A stretch of 64,000 nucleotides of DNA from Gracilaria domingensis (GCA_022539475.1 VCMS01000326.1:37694-101693), one strand, 5' to 3'; positions 1 through 11,028 are shown, numbered from the stretch's first letter. Notes: a model not told the origin generated them from the letters alone. Numbers and translations: made by a program.

Positions 1-1440
1 GCGCACTCTTTATCTCTTTTATGCTTTTTTCTACCTATACTGCTTATCTGCCCTCTATCGAAAAGTTAAGGCAACATATAATGCTAAAACAATTTACAGA
101 ATCCAACACATGTATCAAGTTCACGAGCTTTAGTGGTAGAGACCTAACAACAATACTGTTAAACAATAATAAGAGTGTTCTGGCTTCATCCGTGTTCTTT
201 CTTCTCAAAACACTTTTTTTCTAAACTTCTACTTGTGGCGCAAGAATTTTAGAGTTGAATAGGATGGTTAAGATAGAAAATCGTCAAGATCGTAATGATT
301 TGTCAGTCTTTAGGAGGTACAATGTACCCCGGATGGGTTCGATGTTGAGATTATAGCAGGCAGGCTCTAATGCAAAGCAATACGAGGCCTAAACAATGAT
401 AGAAGACGAGCAATTCTGGGGGATAGTGCTCCCCAAATATTATTGACATTCAGTGTCGTGCTCGACGACATGCGCTGGTTCACTGGCGGAGCCATTGAGA
501 ACGACATCCGCCACAGCCACAACCGAGACAGGATTATCTAAGACACAGGAGTATCTAGGATTCAGCAACGGTACACCTGTCTAGTTTCCAGCGGTGCACT
601 CTCCAGCGAGAGATATGCTGAAATCCCCTCACACTCTGCGCCGTGTTCCAGGACGACGGCTGGTGAGCTCCCTGCTCTCCTGCCGCCATCGTCCAACACG
701 GCCGTCAACTGCGCCTCCAGTGTATGCGCCGTTGACGAAGGCATCATCCACCATCGCCGCTGACGCAGGAGGCCTCAGCATTCGTGGTAGATAGGTGCAC
801 TTTGGTGGATGGTGCCGTCCAACGTCGTGGGGATCTATGTCTTACACCGTAATAGATACGCGCGGGGGGACGCCAAAAGATCAACTAACTTTGCACTGTG
901 ACAGAATGTATCTAGGTATCTGTAGACACGTGCATCGATTCGCAGACTCACCTGGTATCTGCGCTGGTGAAAGATTACTTGTAGCCATACACGGGCACAC
1001 TACAGTGGCGCTGGAACCTCTCAGGTTCTTTTCAGCCCCCACGGCACTTAGTTAGGGCATTAATTGATACTACACTGCTGGTCTTGATGGCCCGATTTTC
1101 ACGCATTCTGGACGATGATTAATCCCTTGCCCTAAGAAGCGGCTTCAGCCAGAAGCACGTGAACAGCACGCACAAGTGCTTGGGATGGCGCCGTGGCACG
1201 CTTGTCGAACTGTTATGCTCGACGAGCGAAGCCTTTTGTGTTCCTTCAGGCTAGGACCACTCCGGCAACCAACTGAGAGTGGGAAATCTTCTTCGACCTT
1301 AATAATTCTCAAGCTTTTACTTGCTTTAAGGAGAACTCCCCCCTTCAGCGTTCCCTACCTTGATCGAAAACTTCGATAATCCTAATCGTTTCACTATTAG
1401 AAAGAGAAAACAGCTCAAGGAAGTTTGGTACAGTAGGAAA
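1..1440. other. no recognisable gene
   Basis: Only short open frames occur here and none shows a domain, a repeat or a convincing start context. I see no tRNA-like or LTR-like structure. The far end may belong to the flank of the MULE-type element that follows, but I could not find a terminal inverted repeat. Confidence 0.5.
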
Positions 1441-4400
1441 TCAGATCTGAGTTGCAGCCAAACGACCACCTATAAGTTTTCTAGCCGTTTGGATATATCT
1501 CTCAAAGCCCTTGTGGTCTTTGTCCTTCACATTTGTCGATTTGAAAGCCTTGCCGACCAAAAGAGTCCACGCATACATGCAAACAAGAACTCCACAATCA
1601 GTTCCGTTTGTAACAGGTTGCTCAACAACTTGGAACATAATTGCGACATCCCTAGGAGCCAGTTCCTTCCAAGTAAATATCTTCCCGTAGAGCTTGCTGT
1701 ATTTGGCCGACATATGGTTCAAAGTGTCTTTGATCTGTTTCGATACCTTTTTGTTCTCCATAAATCGTGATCGAACATGAAACGGATCTAATATCCTGTA
1801 CGTCTGCGTTTGGATCTCTACGATACATAAAACCCAATGCGACTCATTAACATGCACTGGCCAAAGAATGTAGTCAATGTCATGAAATTGGAAGCCATTT
1901 AACCACTTTTCGCCCCCTCCTATGCCGTACGGTCTGTCCACCAAGGGAACAGCGAATGTAGAAACATAAAGAAACCTTTTTCCTTCCGTATGAACCGTGG
2001 TCCTCATCATATGTAGAACAAAATCCTCAATGATTTTATCCGTCAGCCACAGTCCATCCTTCAAGGAACGAAAATCAAGTCGAGAGATATTTCTTTCTCC
2101 TCTAACGACAAATATATCTCTCGGATTTGTTCTCTTTTCTTCAGCATTGACAACATCCATAGCGCCGTTGTACGCTTCCAGAAGATCTTGAGGAATGTCT
2201 AATGACGGCATTGAACTTCTTTCGTTGTTGTCAATAACCCTCCAACGCTTCTTGAGAATATTGGTGACATGCTCTTTGTCACCATCTTCGTAGAGCACTC
2301 CAAATTCCAATTCCCCATTAGAGTTATCAATATACATGATCTCTCCTGGATACCATTCCAAATCAAGTGCCCAAAATAGCTCGACCCTAGCACCAACTTG
2401 CAGTCTGTCCGTAATACCGTCTTCAAAGGTGTTTGGCGTTGCCATCATGTGCCTTCGTTGACTCACTTTACAGCGCAAAGGAATGTTATTTCTGGCCTTC
2501 ATGCAAGCCTTTGACAAGTTCAATTGCTGAGCTGTGGTTGAAGGGCAATCTTTGACAGAAAATCTGAAACCATGTCTTTCATCTCGATGCTTCCGTGCCT
2601 GCTTAAGTTCCATAATTGTAGGTAAGCAGCTTTCATAACTCCAATGTGCTTCTCTAAAGTGATCGAACACCACTTTTGATTCTTTTTGAACACCAATATC
2701 GTCACACAAAGGGCACGCGTAGCCTTCAGCAATAATTTTCGCTTCAAACAGAGTAAGGTTTGTTTTGTTATTTCGTAGAGCTAACCGAAGCTTCCGAGAT
2801 TGCCTTTTTCTTCTCCGTCGAGCTGCTCTCGTCTTTTGTGACAGAGTAGTATTACAATCTCGCTTTCTCCAGTCATGTCGTCTTTGTGGGTTACGGACGT
2901 TAGCAACAGAGCTTCCAGTAGGACTGAGTTCGTAAGAGCTCTCTTCGCTACTCTTCTGTGATTGCTTTAGAGTATCATTTCCATTCATCTCCATCAACGG
3001 CGTGGTGTTCTGGAGGGAAGTTCTCGTTGTAGAGCCAGAGTACCCACAGGAATCCTCACTACTATGAATTTCTTCAAGCAATGCCGACAATCGGCGAAGT
3101 AGAGGCGTTTTTCCGAATTCCTGCCCAGAATCATAGTGCTGCAAATTCTTCGTTTCGTTTTCCAGCATGACTCCTAGCTTGTAAACAATAGCACCCGCGG
3201 GAAGCGCACTCTCGGAAAATGTAATATGTTCAGATACTCGTGTGAACACAGCTCGGATAAGGGAGAACGCTTTCTGACTTCCACCGTCGGCTAGTGAAAT
3301 GGGAAAGTCGGTCTGTCGAGGCAGAGCAAAACGTTGACGAATTCCGCATTGGAAAAGCCAAATATCCAGCTGTTCGAGTTTCCTTGCATCCCAGTCGTCA
3401 AAGTTGTACTTCCGTCTGTGAGCAATGAGAAATTCTGTCTCGTTCGCTGGAAGCCCAAAGGGTGAAATCCATCGCGGAGACACAGATGTAAGAAACAATA
3501 TGTCAATGAACGAGTGATAACCGTTTTTCTTCATTGTTTCCATAAGTGTCTTTGATTTGTCTAGATAGAGACAGACTGCGAGTAGATGATGGCACGGAAG
3601 TCCCATGCGAACCGTGTACAGACACTCACAGGTTGCAGTGACGTCAGGAGTCTTTCCTTCAGATGGTGTTCGAGGGAGAATAACCCTCAAGTATACGTCC
3701 GTTCGTGACAATGTTCTTTCATTCCCTTCATTTTGGTCAAACGAATATGTTTGAGTTGTTGTACCAGCTATGGAGATAAGTTTGTGCTCATCTTTTTCGC
3801 GGCCTTCTGAACCGCTCGTCGACGGTACATCTGAGTCACTGGTAAACGTCAAACGCAAAGCTTCATTCAACAATCTGGCAATTTCAGTACATGCGTATCG
3901 TGATACTCCTAGCTTTCCAAGAAATGACGCACAATGCTCTCTCAAATGTCCTGGTGCCTCACGTAAAGGCAATACTCTCCATTCAGGGCACGAACTTCTG
4001 GATTCCTTTCGTGATTGCCGTTCGATTAGTTTCTCGATAGACGATGCATAGTTCTGAAGACTTGTACTGTCCGCAAAGCATCGAACTAGACTGTTCCAAC
4101 TTTCCGATCTTTGTGTTGATGATGCCCCGAGTGTAAGACAATCCTTGAAAAATACAGATGCCCAATGATTTCGACGATCCCAGACATAAAGGTCAAGGTA
4201 CTTCCTGAGTTTCTCTGTCTTCGAACTAGGTGGGAACCACTTGCTCAGCAACTGCTTCCAGAGACGGTTAAGATGATCTTCAGATATACATTCTCGACAA
4301 AGGGAAAGATCTGCTCTGAAGCTTTGCCATAACGTAGCTCCCCCTTTGCTTCTCAAGATTGGGTTCACGCGCTTCTTCACTTGCATATCAAATAGGTGAT

Positions 4401-5709
4401 AAATGCACAGCAGATGACGAACGTCTTCATCGTACGGTATAGATCTGAGTGAGAGTGCGATTGCTTCGTCACCGTCGGTAAAGATCACTTCAGGTAGTGG
4501 CTTTTCGAACGCAATGTGCCAGTATCCCAATAGTCTTCTGCAGAATAGACCATTCTCATGAAGAGTAAGACCGAGAAGAACAGCTCTTGATACACCCTCA
4601 GAGTCCACTGCTGTCATTGTCGCAAGCCTGTAGTTGTATCTGGTGGTATTGTGGGTGCTGTCCCAGAAAATGACATCACCACACCGATGGACCAATTCTT
4701 TCGAACCTTTCACAGACCACACGATCGATGAAAGCTCACCTGTTTCTTCATCTTGGTGATGATCTAGAAACTCAACTTTTCCCTCTCGCTTGCGCTGCTG
4801 AAGGTACTTTACAAGATTGTTTGCATCTTCCACGCCTTCGGAGATCTTCTTGACAACATTACGTAGTGTTTCGTACTCAATCTCACATCGAGGAAACTGA
4901 TCACCTAAGAACCGTTCGAGCTTCATAACAGAACCCTTTCCACCAGGACATGCTCTACGAAATGCTAACAGTGCTGACATGATCTCTTCATTTTCCAGAA
5001 CATCACGCGAGCGAGAAATTAATTTCTTTCCGGAAGAAATCTTTTTCGGAACGTGGTTTGTATGACTCATATTGATATTACGAATGACGCAAAAGCTATT
5101 CAAATGAAATTGGTCGAGATCAAGACCTGCTTTAGTTCTGTATGATTCACAGTCCTTTTTGATTGAACTGATCACATAGTCGCAAACATTCTGCTGGTAA
5201 GACATATGGATCGATGTCGTTGTGACTTTGGCCTCACATCCAACTTTCTTCGAACCTCTTTCCCTTATGCCTTTGCTGGATGACTTTCGAGGACCTCCTG
5301 AATGAGAGCAAGTGGAAAGAAATCTACCCAAATCCTTTCGTTGGCATATCCATGAAGTTCCCAATTCTCGTGCATTGTCTCGAAGTTCACAAAGGGATTT
5401 CAGCAGTGAAGATTGAGCAAGAACCACCGTGCCAGGTTGGAGAATTACTAGTTCAGGAACAGGTGGCGTTCGAACATAATACAGAGTTTCGACAGTCGTC
5501 CCATTTTCCTCAATAGAGAGAAAACCACCACATTCTCCTTTACGGAGCTGGGAACCAATGTTGCAGAGATCCACTTCCTGGGGCACATCATCTAACTGTT
5601 CATCAGAATCATTAACTGAAAGGGTAGTATCCAGTGAGTCACCAGACTCAAAATTCTCTTCAATTGTATTTTCTGTGTTCGTAAGGTTGTAAATGCAGCT
5701 CCCTGCCAT
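1441..5709 (-). CDS. MULE-type transposase with SWIM, Tudor-like and Ulp1 protease domains
   Basis: The open frame runs up to 5847, but that end is a TTG codon. The first ATG is at 5709, giving about 1422 residues. Numbering below counts from the open-frame start (subtract 46 for the ATG). The MULE DDE catalytic residues are visible: D396 in FWDSTHN, D458 in FTDGDEA and E582 in QRSESWN. A SWIM zinc finger starts at C740 (CEC, then PCHH). A basic stretch and a C2H2-like CPLC motif follow. A Tudor-like segment spans about 1148-1205 (YEDGDKE, RWRVI). The C-terminus is a C48/Ulp1 peptidase with an intact set: H1337 (ESHWVL), D1354 (ILDPF), Q1410 and C1418 (TDCGV). The H-D spacing of 17 is normal for Ulp1. 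Known Kaonashi-type MULEs also carry a ULP1 domain and often lack terminal inverted repeats, consistent with none being seen. The frame has no stops or indels, so the element may be young or recently active. Confidence 0.88.
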   Translation of the reverse strand: MAGSCIYNLTNTENTIEENFESGDSLDTTLSVNDSDEQLDDVPQEVDLCNIGSQLRKGECGGFLSIEENGTTVETLYYVRTPPVPELVILQPGTVVLAQSSLLKSLCELRDNARELGTSWICQRKDLGRFLSTCSHSGGPRKSSSKGIRERGSKKVGCEAKVTTTSIHMSYQQNVCDYVISSIKKDCESYRTKAGLDLDQFHLNSFCVIRNINMSHTNHVPKKISSGKKLISRSRDVLENEEIMSALLAFRRACPGGKGSVMKLERFLGDQFPRCEIEYETLRNVVKKISEGVEDANNLVKYLQQRKREGKVEFLDHHQDEETGELSSIVWSVKGSKELVHRCGDVIFWDSTHNTTRYNYRLATMTAVDSEGVSRAVLLGLTLHENGLFCRRLLGYWHIAFEKPLPEVIFTDGDEAIALSLRSIPYDEDVRHLLCIYHLFDMQVKKRVNPILRSKGGATLWQSFRADLSLCRECISEDHLNRLWKQLLSKWFPPSSKTEKLRKYLDLYVWDRRNHWASVFFKDCLTLGASSTQRSESWNSLVRCFADSTSLQNYASSIEKLIERQSRKESRSSCPEWRVLPLREAPGHLREHCASFLGKLGVSRYACTEIARLLNEALRLTFTSDSDVPSTSGSEGREKDEHKLISIAGTTTQTYSFDQNEGNERTLSRTDVYLRVILPRTPSEGKTPDVTATCECLYTVRMGLPCHHLLAVCLYLDKSKTLMETMKKNGYHSFIDILFLTSVSPRWISPFGLPANETEFLIAHRRKYNFDDWDARKLEQLDIWLFQCGIRQRFALPRQTDFPISLADGGSQKAFSLIRAVFTRVSEHITFSESALPAGAIVYKLGVMLENETKNLQHYDSGQEFGKTPLLRRLSALLEEIHSSEDSCGYSGSTTRTSLQNTTPLMEMNGNDTLKQSQKSSEESSYELSPTGSSVANVRNPQRRHDWRKRDCNTTLSQKTRAARRRRKRQSRKLRLALRNNKTNLTLFEAKIIAEGYACPLCDDIGVQKESKVVFDHFREAHWSYESCLPTIMELKQARKHRDERHGFRFSVKDCPSTTAQQLNLSKACMKARNNIPLRCKVSQRRHMMATPNTFEDGITDRLQVGARVELFWALDLEWYPGEIMYIDNSNGELEFGVLYEDGDKEHVTNILKKRWRVIDNNERSSMPSLDIPQDLLEAYNGAMDVVNAEEKRTNPRDIFVVRGERNISRLDFRSLKDGLWLTDKIIEDFVLHMMRTTVHTEGKRFLYVSTFAVPLVDRPYGIGGGEKWLNGFQFHDIDYILWPVHVNESHWVLCIVEIQTQTYRILDPFHVRSRFMENKKVSKQIKDTLNHMSAKYSKLYGKIFTWKELAPRDVAIMFQVVEQPVTNGTDCGVLVCMYAWTLLVGKAFKSTNVKDKDHKGFERYIQTARKLIGGRLAATQI

Positions 5710-6347
5710 TATACACGTGAACAGATTGCTGATCGTCTTCCTCCGCCTGCCTTTTCGAGAGGCGACTCCTTCTCCGTCTTTTTGGCGCAACTGGTGTGAG
5801 AGAGATCCTGCGGGTTGCACTAAAGGTTCGCAGAAGCATGCGTTCAAATTTGAATTGCACCAGTACGACGAACAGTGTTCCTTTGAATCGTTCTAGCACT
5901 GACTCTGTTGACTAATAGCACATGGAGCACTGTGGAACATATCGAAGAGCTAGAGCTTTTACCTAAAACATGAGGACACCTATCACTACACCTGTTGTGG
6001 TCCCGCCGGTGTATTCATTGTGAAGCGATGTTCCAGCCTCATAGGAGATCAGCATCAAATATCACTAATGATTGACATATAGTGTAGGGTGTTTGTACAT
6101 AGAATAGTTGGAACGAGCGGTGGTTTGGTCGCAGAATGTCACACAAACGTACTTCGTCAAGCTGAATTACTGCAGCGGCGGCACGATGGCCGATGGATAG
6201 AAACGCAACGCCGGCCCACACTGACCATGTGGGATCCAGATCGTCATTAGTAGTCGGCGTAAACAGCGCTTTGATGGGGTAAAGAAAATCATTATTTCTC
6301 TTTTTTCTTCTGCAAGAGTATAGGTGACGGCCGTGGGCGGTCGATAC

Positions 6348-6607
6348 TGTTGGAACTCGACTGCCCAGACCCTGAAGTCCTTGACCAGTCTGTAACTTTA
6401 TATACCGCATAGGAGCTGTAAACCTGCAAAACCAGCTCGCTAGACTTTGACAGTCCAATTCAGCAGGAGACACATCAAAGTATCCATTCAAACTCTAACT
6501 AGATATCATATCACTACCAAGTACTAATGTAATCTGTACTGTCATCAGATATGACGCAACACAATTCACAATCAGATATATCTTGCGACATCAATTCAGT
6601 TCTATCA
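6348..6607 (-). repeat. 3' LTR of copia element 1
   Basis: This 260-bp LTR starts TGTTGG and ends CTATCA on the + strand. It matches 10764-11023 base for base as far as I can read. The gag-pol stop codon (6591-6593) falls inside it. Confidence 0.95.
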
Positions 6608-9600
6608 ATCCCTCCCTTGCCGCAAGATCAACAATACCAAGGTTCTCCCTCAGATCTCGAAAACGCTGCATCGGGAGCGGCTTAGTCAGCATGTCTGCAA
6701 CCATCTTATCTGTTGGGCAGTACACAATCCTAACAAGACTCTTCTGAACAGCATCGCGAACGAAATGATAACGGATGTCCACGTGTTTCGCTCGTCGTTG
6801 TGAAGACGCCCAGGCAATCGCTCCGCTGTTATCTTCATAGATCTCAGTCGGTTCTCGAATGTGAACGCCAAGTTCACCAAGCAGAGTCCTAACCCACAGA
6901 ACCACCTTCACGCTCTCGGACAGAGCAATATACTCCGATTCGGTAGTCGATAGAGCCACTGAGCGCTGCTTCATACTCCGCCAAGTGATGGGAATACCAT
7001 TCAGCATCAACACAAACCCAGTAGTAGACTTCCTATCTCGCTTATCGCCAGCCCAATCAGAGTCTGAAAACGCTCTCAAGGTGCACCCGTTTGGACTACT
7101 CGATTGACAAACCATCCCGTAGGTCCTTGTACCACTCAAGTACCTCAGAACTCTCTTCAGGCGAATCCAGTCGGAGTCTGTTGGATTCTTCTGGTTTCGA
7201 CTCAATACATTGGTTGCGACACTGAGATCAGGGCGGGTACGGGAAGCAATATACATGAGTACACCAGTATGTTCTCGATACTTCTCAGACAAGGAACCCG
7301 AAAGCAACTCATTATGGCCTCCTGGGTCCGATCCTGTAAGGAGAGGAGTGGCGACCGGTTTGCTGTCACCCATCGAAGCATTCTGCAAGAGATTTGTGAT
7401 CATGATACTCTGATCGAGACAGAGCATGCCCTCCCTGCGAGTGATACGAATACCCAGAAACTGTGAGGCGACTCCCATGTCCTTCATTGAAAAACGTTTC
7501 ATCATTTTCGACTTCACAGTGCGAATCAGCTCCAAATCGGGACCAACCAGAAGAATATCATCGACATAGACGAGCACCCAGACAAAGAACTCATCACTCT
7601 TAAGAACGTAGAAGCATTCATCACATGCAAGTGGATGGAACCCCATACTGTCCAGTGCATCGCTCCATGTCTTGTGCCAGATCTTTGGGGCCTCCCGCAA
7701 TCCATAAAGAGCTCTGTGAAGAAGTAGGGCCTGTCCTCGTCGTAGCTTGAGGTCCAGTCCACGCGGAGGAGAGATATACAGCTTCTCGCCATTGGAACAG
7801 AGCTTTCCATTCAAGAAAGCAGTTTTCACATCCATTTGATGGACGTGATAGTTCCGAATGCATGCAATTCCAAGAGCAATTCGGACTGTGTCAAAGGCGA
7901 CAACTGGAGCGAAATGCGACGCTGAGGGCCATTGCTGACACCCTTTTGCCACAAGTCTCGCCTTATACCTTTCCAGGTTTCCATCATCATCTGTCTTCCG
8001 AGCGAATACAAACCGCGACGGAATGATCTTGGTGCCAGGCGAAGGTGTCACTATGCTCCAAGTGTTCATCTCTTGTAGACTGTTCAACTCATCTTCGATC
8101 GCAACGCGCCAGTCTTGAGCCTCATCGGAATCCAAAGCCTCTTGCACATTCTGCGGAACTCCTTTCCCAACATCGACACTTACATGAGAGCTACCAAAGC
8201 GATCAGGGGCGCGGCGATCTCTGTCAGGGTACCTTCTCACAGGGTAATGAGTAAGAAACTCTTGAAGAGCGGACCCTGTGAGTTGTGTGTGTTCACTCTC
8301 GTCACTCTGCTCGCTACCATGCACGTTGGAGTCTTCTATGACACTACCAACAGCGCTGCTCTGATCGTTCTGCTGGGCTGCTGACCCAATGTTGTCGTTG
8401 GGCGCACCAGTGTCTTGTGGAACCTCAGAGTATTCACTTCCGTGCGGTTGTTCATCATCTTCATGATCCTCTTCATAGAGTTCACCACCATTGTCTTCCT
8501 GAACTACAGAGGCCGGTGAAGGGTGTGAAAATATGTCACGTCCCGGAAATACACTCTCATTGAACTTGACGTGTCTGGCTGTGATAACCCTTCCACTTCC
8601 GATGTCGTACACCCTATAGTTCAAATGTGGAAGACAGCGGAGCAGAATGCAACGTCTGGACTTGGGTTCAAGCTTCTTCCGCTTAGAAACATGCACCCAT
8701 ACTTCACATCCGAAGGTTCTCAAGTTGCCAACGTACGGCTTCTTTTGAGTGAGCATCTCCATTGGTGTCCTTCCATCATTACTGTCAACACCAGTTATGT
8801 TCCTGAGGTAAACAGCGGTGCATAGGGCCTCTCCCCAGAACTTTGAGGGCAAGCTCGCATGTCTAAGCATGCTCCTAGTCATGTTCAAGAGTGTTCGGTT
8901 CAGACGTTCTGCGGTCCCGTTCTGCTGCGGCGTGTACGGGGCAGAGGTCTCCCATTCGACCCCATTTTGTCGTAAGTAAGTCCGAAGTCCTACATACTCT
9001 GGACCGTTGTCCGAGTAAAGTTGCCGCACCAGACAAGAGAATCGTCTCTCAAACCACTTCTGAAATTGAATAAAGGATTCTTTAGCTTCACTTCGTGTCT
9101 TCAAGAGATCGACATATCTGAACGAAGAGTAGTGGTCGGTGAAAGTAACAAAGAACTTCTTACCGCCAATACTTGGCACAGACAGCGGACCACAAATGTC
9201 CGAATAGATAATTTCTCCGGGTTCGTATGCAGAAAAGCTTCTACTCTTCACGGAGAGCCTGGACATCTTTCCCTCATTGCAAGGTACACAACTGACTCCT
9301 ACGTCACACTTCGCGGTCATATCAAGACCAGTCACAACGTTCTGAGAGGACATTGCTTGAACTCTCTTCTGATCCAAATGTCCAAACCTCTCGTGCCATA
9401 TCTTGATAGCATTTCTGTCTCTTTCAGAAACCTTGTGAACAACATCACGGTGCACGGGATACACAGTACCCTGAACCTCGTACAGTCCACTAGCATCTCT
9501 CATAGGAAACAAGACGTTACCTCCGGGATGACCATGGACATTACAACCATGACCATTGAAAGATACCTCATACCCATCGGCAACCAATGCTGGACAAGAT

Positions 9601-10625
9601 ATCAGACAACAATCGAGGCCAGGAACATACAAAACATCCTTGAGAGTGAACCGTACAGTTGAGTGATCATTACTAGCCACGCTAAGCTCGAGGTCTCCGA
9701 CGCTGAGTGCTTTCACTCGCCTTCCATCGCCAAGGGCAATGGGTCTAGGCGAGATCTGTCGAAACCATCGAGTCAGGGTGGCAGTATTTATCATGTGACT
9801 CGTTGCGCCAGAGTCCACAATAAAAGTCTCCTTCTTCATGCTTGCAACGTTCCGAATGACCATTGCGTACTCTCTTCGACTGTTGGAGTCGACAGAGACA
9901 TTCATCTTCTTCCTGCAGTCTCGCTGAAAATGACCGAATTTGCCACAATTGTAGCACTGCACCGCGGCCAAGGTCTTCATAGCCTTCTCTGAACCACTAT
10001 TCGAGGGAGATCTGGTTACTTCGTTCGATTCCCTGGTTGCATATTCCTGCAGAAGACGAGCCGTGGCCTTCTCCCAGGTCAAATCAACGTCTTTCATCGT
10101 CTGCAATGCGCTGATAACCGGACCATACGGGGATTCACTAACGCTGCCAAAGCTGGCCAGCAGTATAGCAACCTGCATTGACTCCGAGACTGCACTGTCC
10201 ATTGCTTCAAGACGATTGAAAACAGACTCCATCTCATCTATGTACTCCGACATTGTCTTCTCCTCGCGATACCGTCTTTGGTGGAGCTCTGTTTGTAACT
10301 GAACCCTCGAGGCAACATTCTGAGTGGCATAACGATCTCGCAACTTCTTGTACATTAGATAGAGATTCTTGCGTTCTCCACCAATCGAACGAAGCGGTTT
10401 GTCCCCCAGGCTTTGCACCAAATACATCCGAGCCTTTGAAACTTTGAGCTTGACGTCATCTGGCAGAGCTTCGAAGTTACCGTCTCCTGCTGGGTCAGAG
10501 GTCACAATTGTCAGCAGTTCCTTCGATTCCAAAAGAGCCTCGAACCGCATGGTCCACAAAACAAAGTCCTCCCCTCGCTTCGCAAAGAATCTAGGAATTC
10601 TCTTCGCAATGTCTTCATCCGACAT
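6591..10625 (-). CDS. Gag-Pol polyprotein of copia element 1
   Basis: A single frame of 1344 residues runs from the ATG at 10625. The open frame extends to 10907, but only through LTR sequence and from a TTG codon, so 10625 is preferred. Domain order is copia-type. Gag ends in a zinc knuckle (CYNCGKFGHFQRDC, about residue 224). The aspartic protease has DSGATSH. Integrase has its HHCC finger and a DDE core (YSDICGP, YSDNGPE, QQNGTAERLN). Reverse transcriptase has YVDD at about residue 1020. RNase H has FSDSDWAGD and TESEYIALSE. Integrase before reverse transcriptase defines Ty1/copia. All active-site residues I looked for are present with no stop or shift, so this copy could be autonomous. 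Confidence 0.96.
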   Translation of the reverse strand: MSDEDIAKRIPRFFAKRGEDFVLWTMRFEALLESKELLTIVTSDPAGDGNFEALPDDVKLKVSKARMYLVQSLGDKPLRSIGGERKNLYLMYKKLRDRYATQNVASRVQLQTELHQRRYREEKTMSEYIDEMESVFNRLEAMDSAVSESMQVAILLASFGSVSESPYGPVISALQTMKDVDLTWEKATARLLQEYATRESNEVTRSPSNSGSEKAMKTLAAVQCYNCGKFGHFQRDCRKKMNVSVDSNSRREYAMVIRNVASMKKETFIVDSGATSHMINTATLTRWFRQISPRPIALGDGRRVKALSVGDLELSVASNDHSTVRFTLKDVLYVPGLDCCLISCPALVADGYEVSFNGHGCNVHGHPGGNVLFPMRDASGLYEVQGTVYPVHRDVVHKVSERDRNAIKIWHERFGHLDQKRVQAMSSQNVVTGLDMTAKCDVGVSCVPCNEGKMSRLSVKSRSFSAYEPGEIIYSDICGPLSVPSIGGKKFFVTFTDHYSSFRYVDLLKTRSEAKESFIQFQKWFERRFSCLVRQLYSDNGPEYVGLRTYLRQNGVEWETSAPYTPQQNGTAERLNRTLLNMTRSMLRHASLPSKFWGEALCTAVYLRNITGVDSNDGRTPMEMLTQKKPYVGNLRTFGCEVWVHVSKRKKLEPKSRRCILLRCLPHLNYRVYDIGSGRVITARHVKFNESVFPGRDIFSHPSPASVVQEDNGGELYEEDHEDDEQPHGSEYSEVPQDTGAPNDNIGSAAQQNDQSSAVGSVIEDSNVHGSEQSDESEHTQLTGSALQEFLTHYPVRRYPDRDRRAPDRFGSSHVSVDVGKGVPQNVQEALDSDEAQDWRVAIEDELNSLQEMNTWSIVTPSPGTKIIPSRFVFARKTDDDGNLERYKARLVAKGCQQWPSASHFAPVVAFDTVRIALGIACIRNYHVHQMDVKTAFLNGKLCSNGEKLYISPPRGLDLKLRRGQALLLHRALYGLREAPKIWHKTWSDALDSMGFHPLACDECFYVLKSDEFFVWVLVYVDDILLVGPDLELIRTVKSKMMKRFSMKDMGVASQFLGIRITRREGMLCLDQSIMITNLLQNASMGDSKPVATPLLTGSDPGGHNELLSGSLSEKYREHTGVLMYIASRTRPDLSVATNVLSRNQKNPTDSDWIRLKRVLRYLSGTRTYGMVCQSSSPNGCTLRAFSDSDWAGDKRDRKSTTGFVLMLNGIPITWRSMKQRSVALSTTESEYIALSESVKVVLWVRTLLGELGVHIREPTEIYEDNSGAIAWASSQRRAKHVDIRYHFVRDAVQKSLVRIVYCPTDKMVADMLTKPLPMQRFRDLRENLGIVDLAAREGLIELN
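6609..6618 (-). other. polypurine tract of copia element 1
   Basis: The - strand reads AAGGGAGGGA one base before the 3' LTR. This is the expected place and composition for the plus-strand DNA primer of an LTR element. Confidence 0.85.
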
Positions 10626-10753
10626 AATGCCCTGGTTGGAAGCAACTACGATGCCGAAAACGGGAAACAAAAACTTCGGGAGAGAAGCAGATAGCGCTTG
10701 AGATGGTTGGAAGCAGCACAAAAGGATCGACCTCCAGCGACGTCTGGAGGCGA

Positions 10754-10761
10754 TGCTACCA
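10754..10761 (-). other. candidate primer binding site of copia element 1
   Basis: Two bases inside the 5' LTR the - strand reads TGGTAGCA. This complements a tRNA 3' end of the type TGCTACCA, as found on eukaryotic initiator tRNA-Met. Only eight bases match convincingly, so the primer is tentative. Confidence 0.5.
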
Positions 10762-10763
10762 GT

Positions 10764-11023
10764 TGTTGGAACTCGACTGCCCAGACCCTGAAGTCCTTGA
10801 CCAGTCTGTAACTTTATATACCGCATAGGAGCTGTAAACCTGCAAAACCAGCTCGCTAGACTTTGACAGTCCAATTCAGCAGGAGACACATCAAAGTATC
10901 CATTCAAACTCTAACTAGATATCATATCACTACCAAGTACTAATGTAATCTGTACTGTCATCAGATATGACGCAACACAATTCACAATCAGATATATCTT
11001 GCGACATCAATTCAGTTCTATCA
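10764..11023 (-). repeat. 5' LTR of copia element 1
   Basis: This 260-bp LTR appears identical to the 3' copy. It is flanked outside by GATAC, the second copy of the target duplication. It holds the element promoter. Confidence 0.95.
10812..10820 (-). promoter_or_regulatory. LTR TATA box
   Basis: The - strand reads TATATAAAG within the 5' LTR. The motif GGTTTTGCAGGTTTAC lies upstream of it. A close version of that motif recurs in two other LTR-like segments of the window. Confidence 0.6.
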
Positions 11024-11028
11024 GATAC

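Larger units (their letters stand above)
6348..11023 (-). mobile_element. full-length Ty1/copia LTR retrotransposon (copia element 1)
   Basis: The element has two 260-bp LTRs, TG...CA ends, a primer-site candidate, one uninterrupted gag-pol frame and a polypurine tract. The 5-bp target duplication GATAC is perfect (6343-6347 and 11024-11028). Read side by side, the two LTRs show no difference, which implies a very recent insertion. The pol stop codon lies inside the 3' LTR. The insertion site is in DNA with no recognised gene. Confidence 0.96.

Noticed and set aside
6039-6491. 150-codon - strand frame
   Set aside because: Its first 48 codons are LTR sequence (also present at the start of the gag-pol open frame) and it begins with a TTG codon. 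It is an LTR by-product, not a gene.
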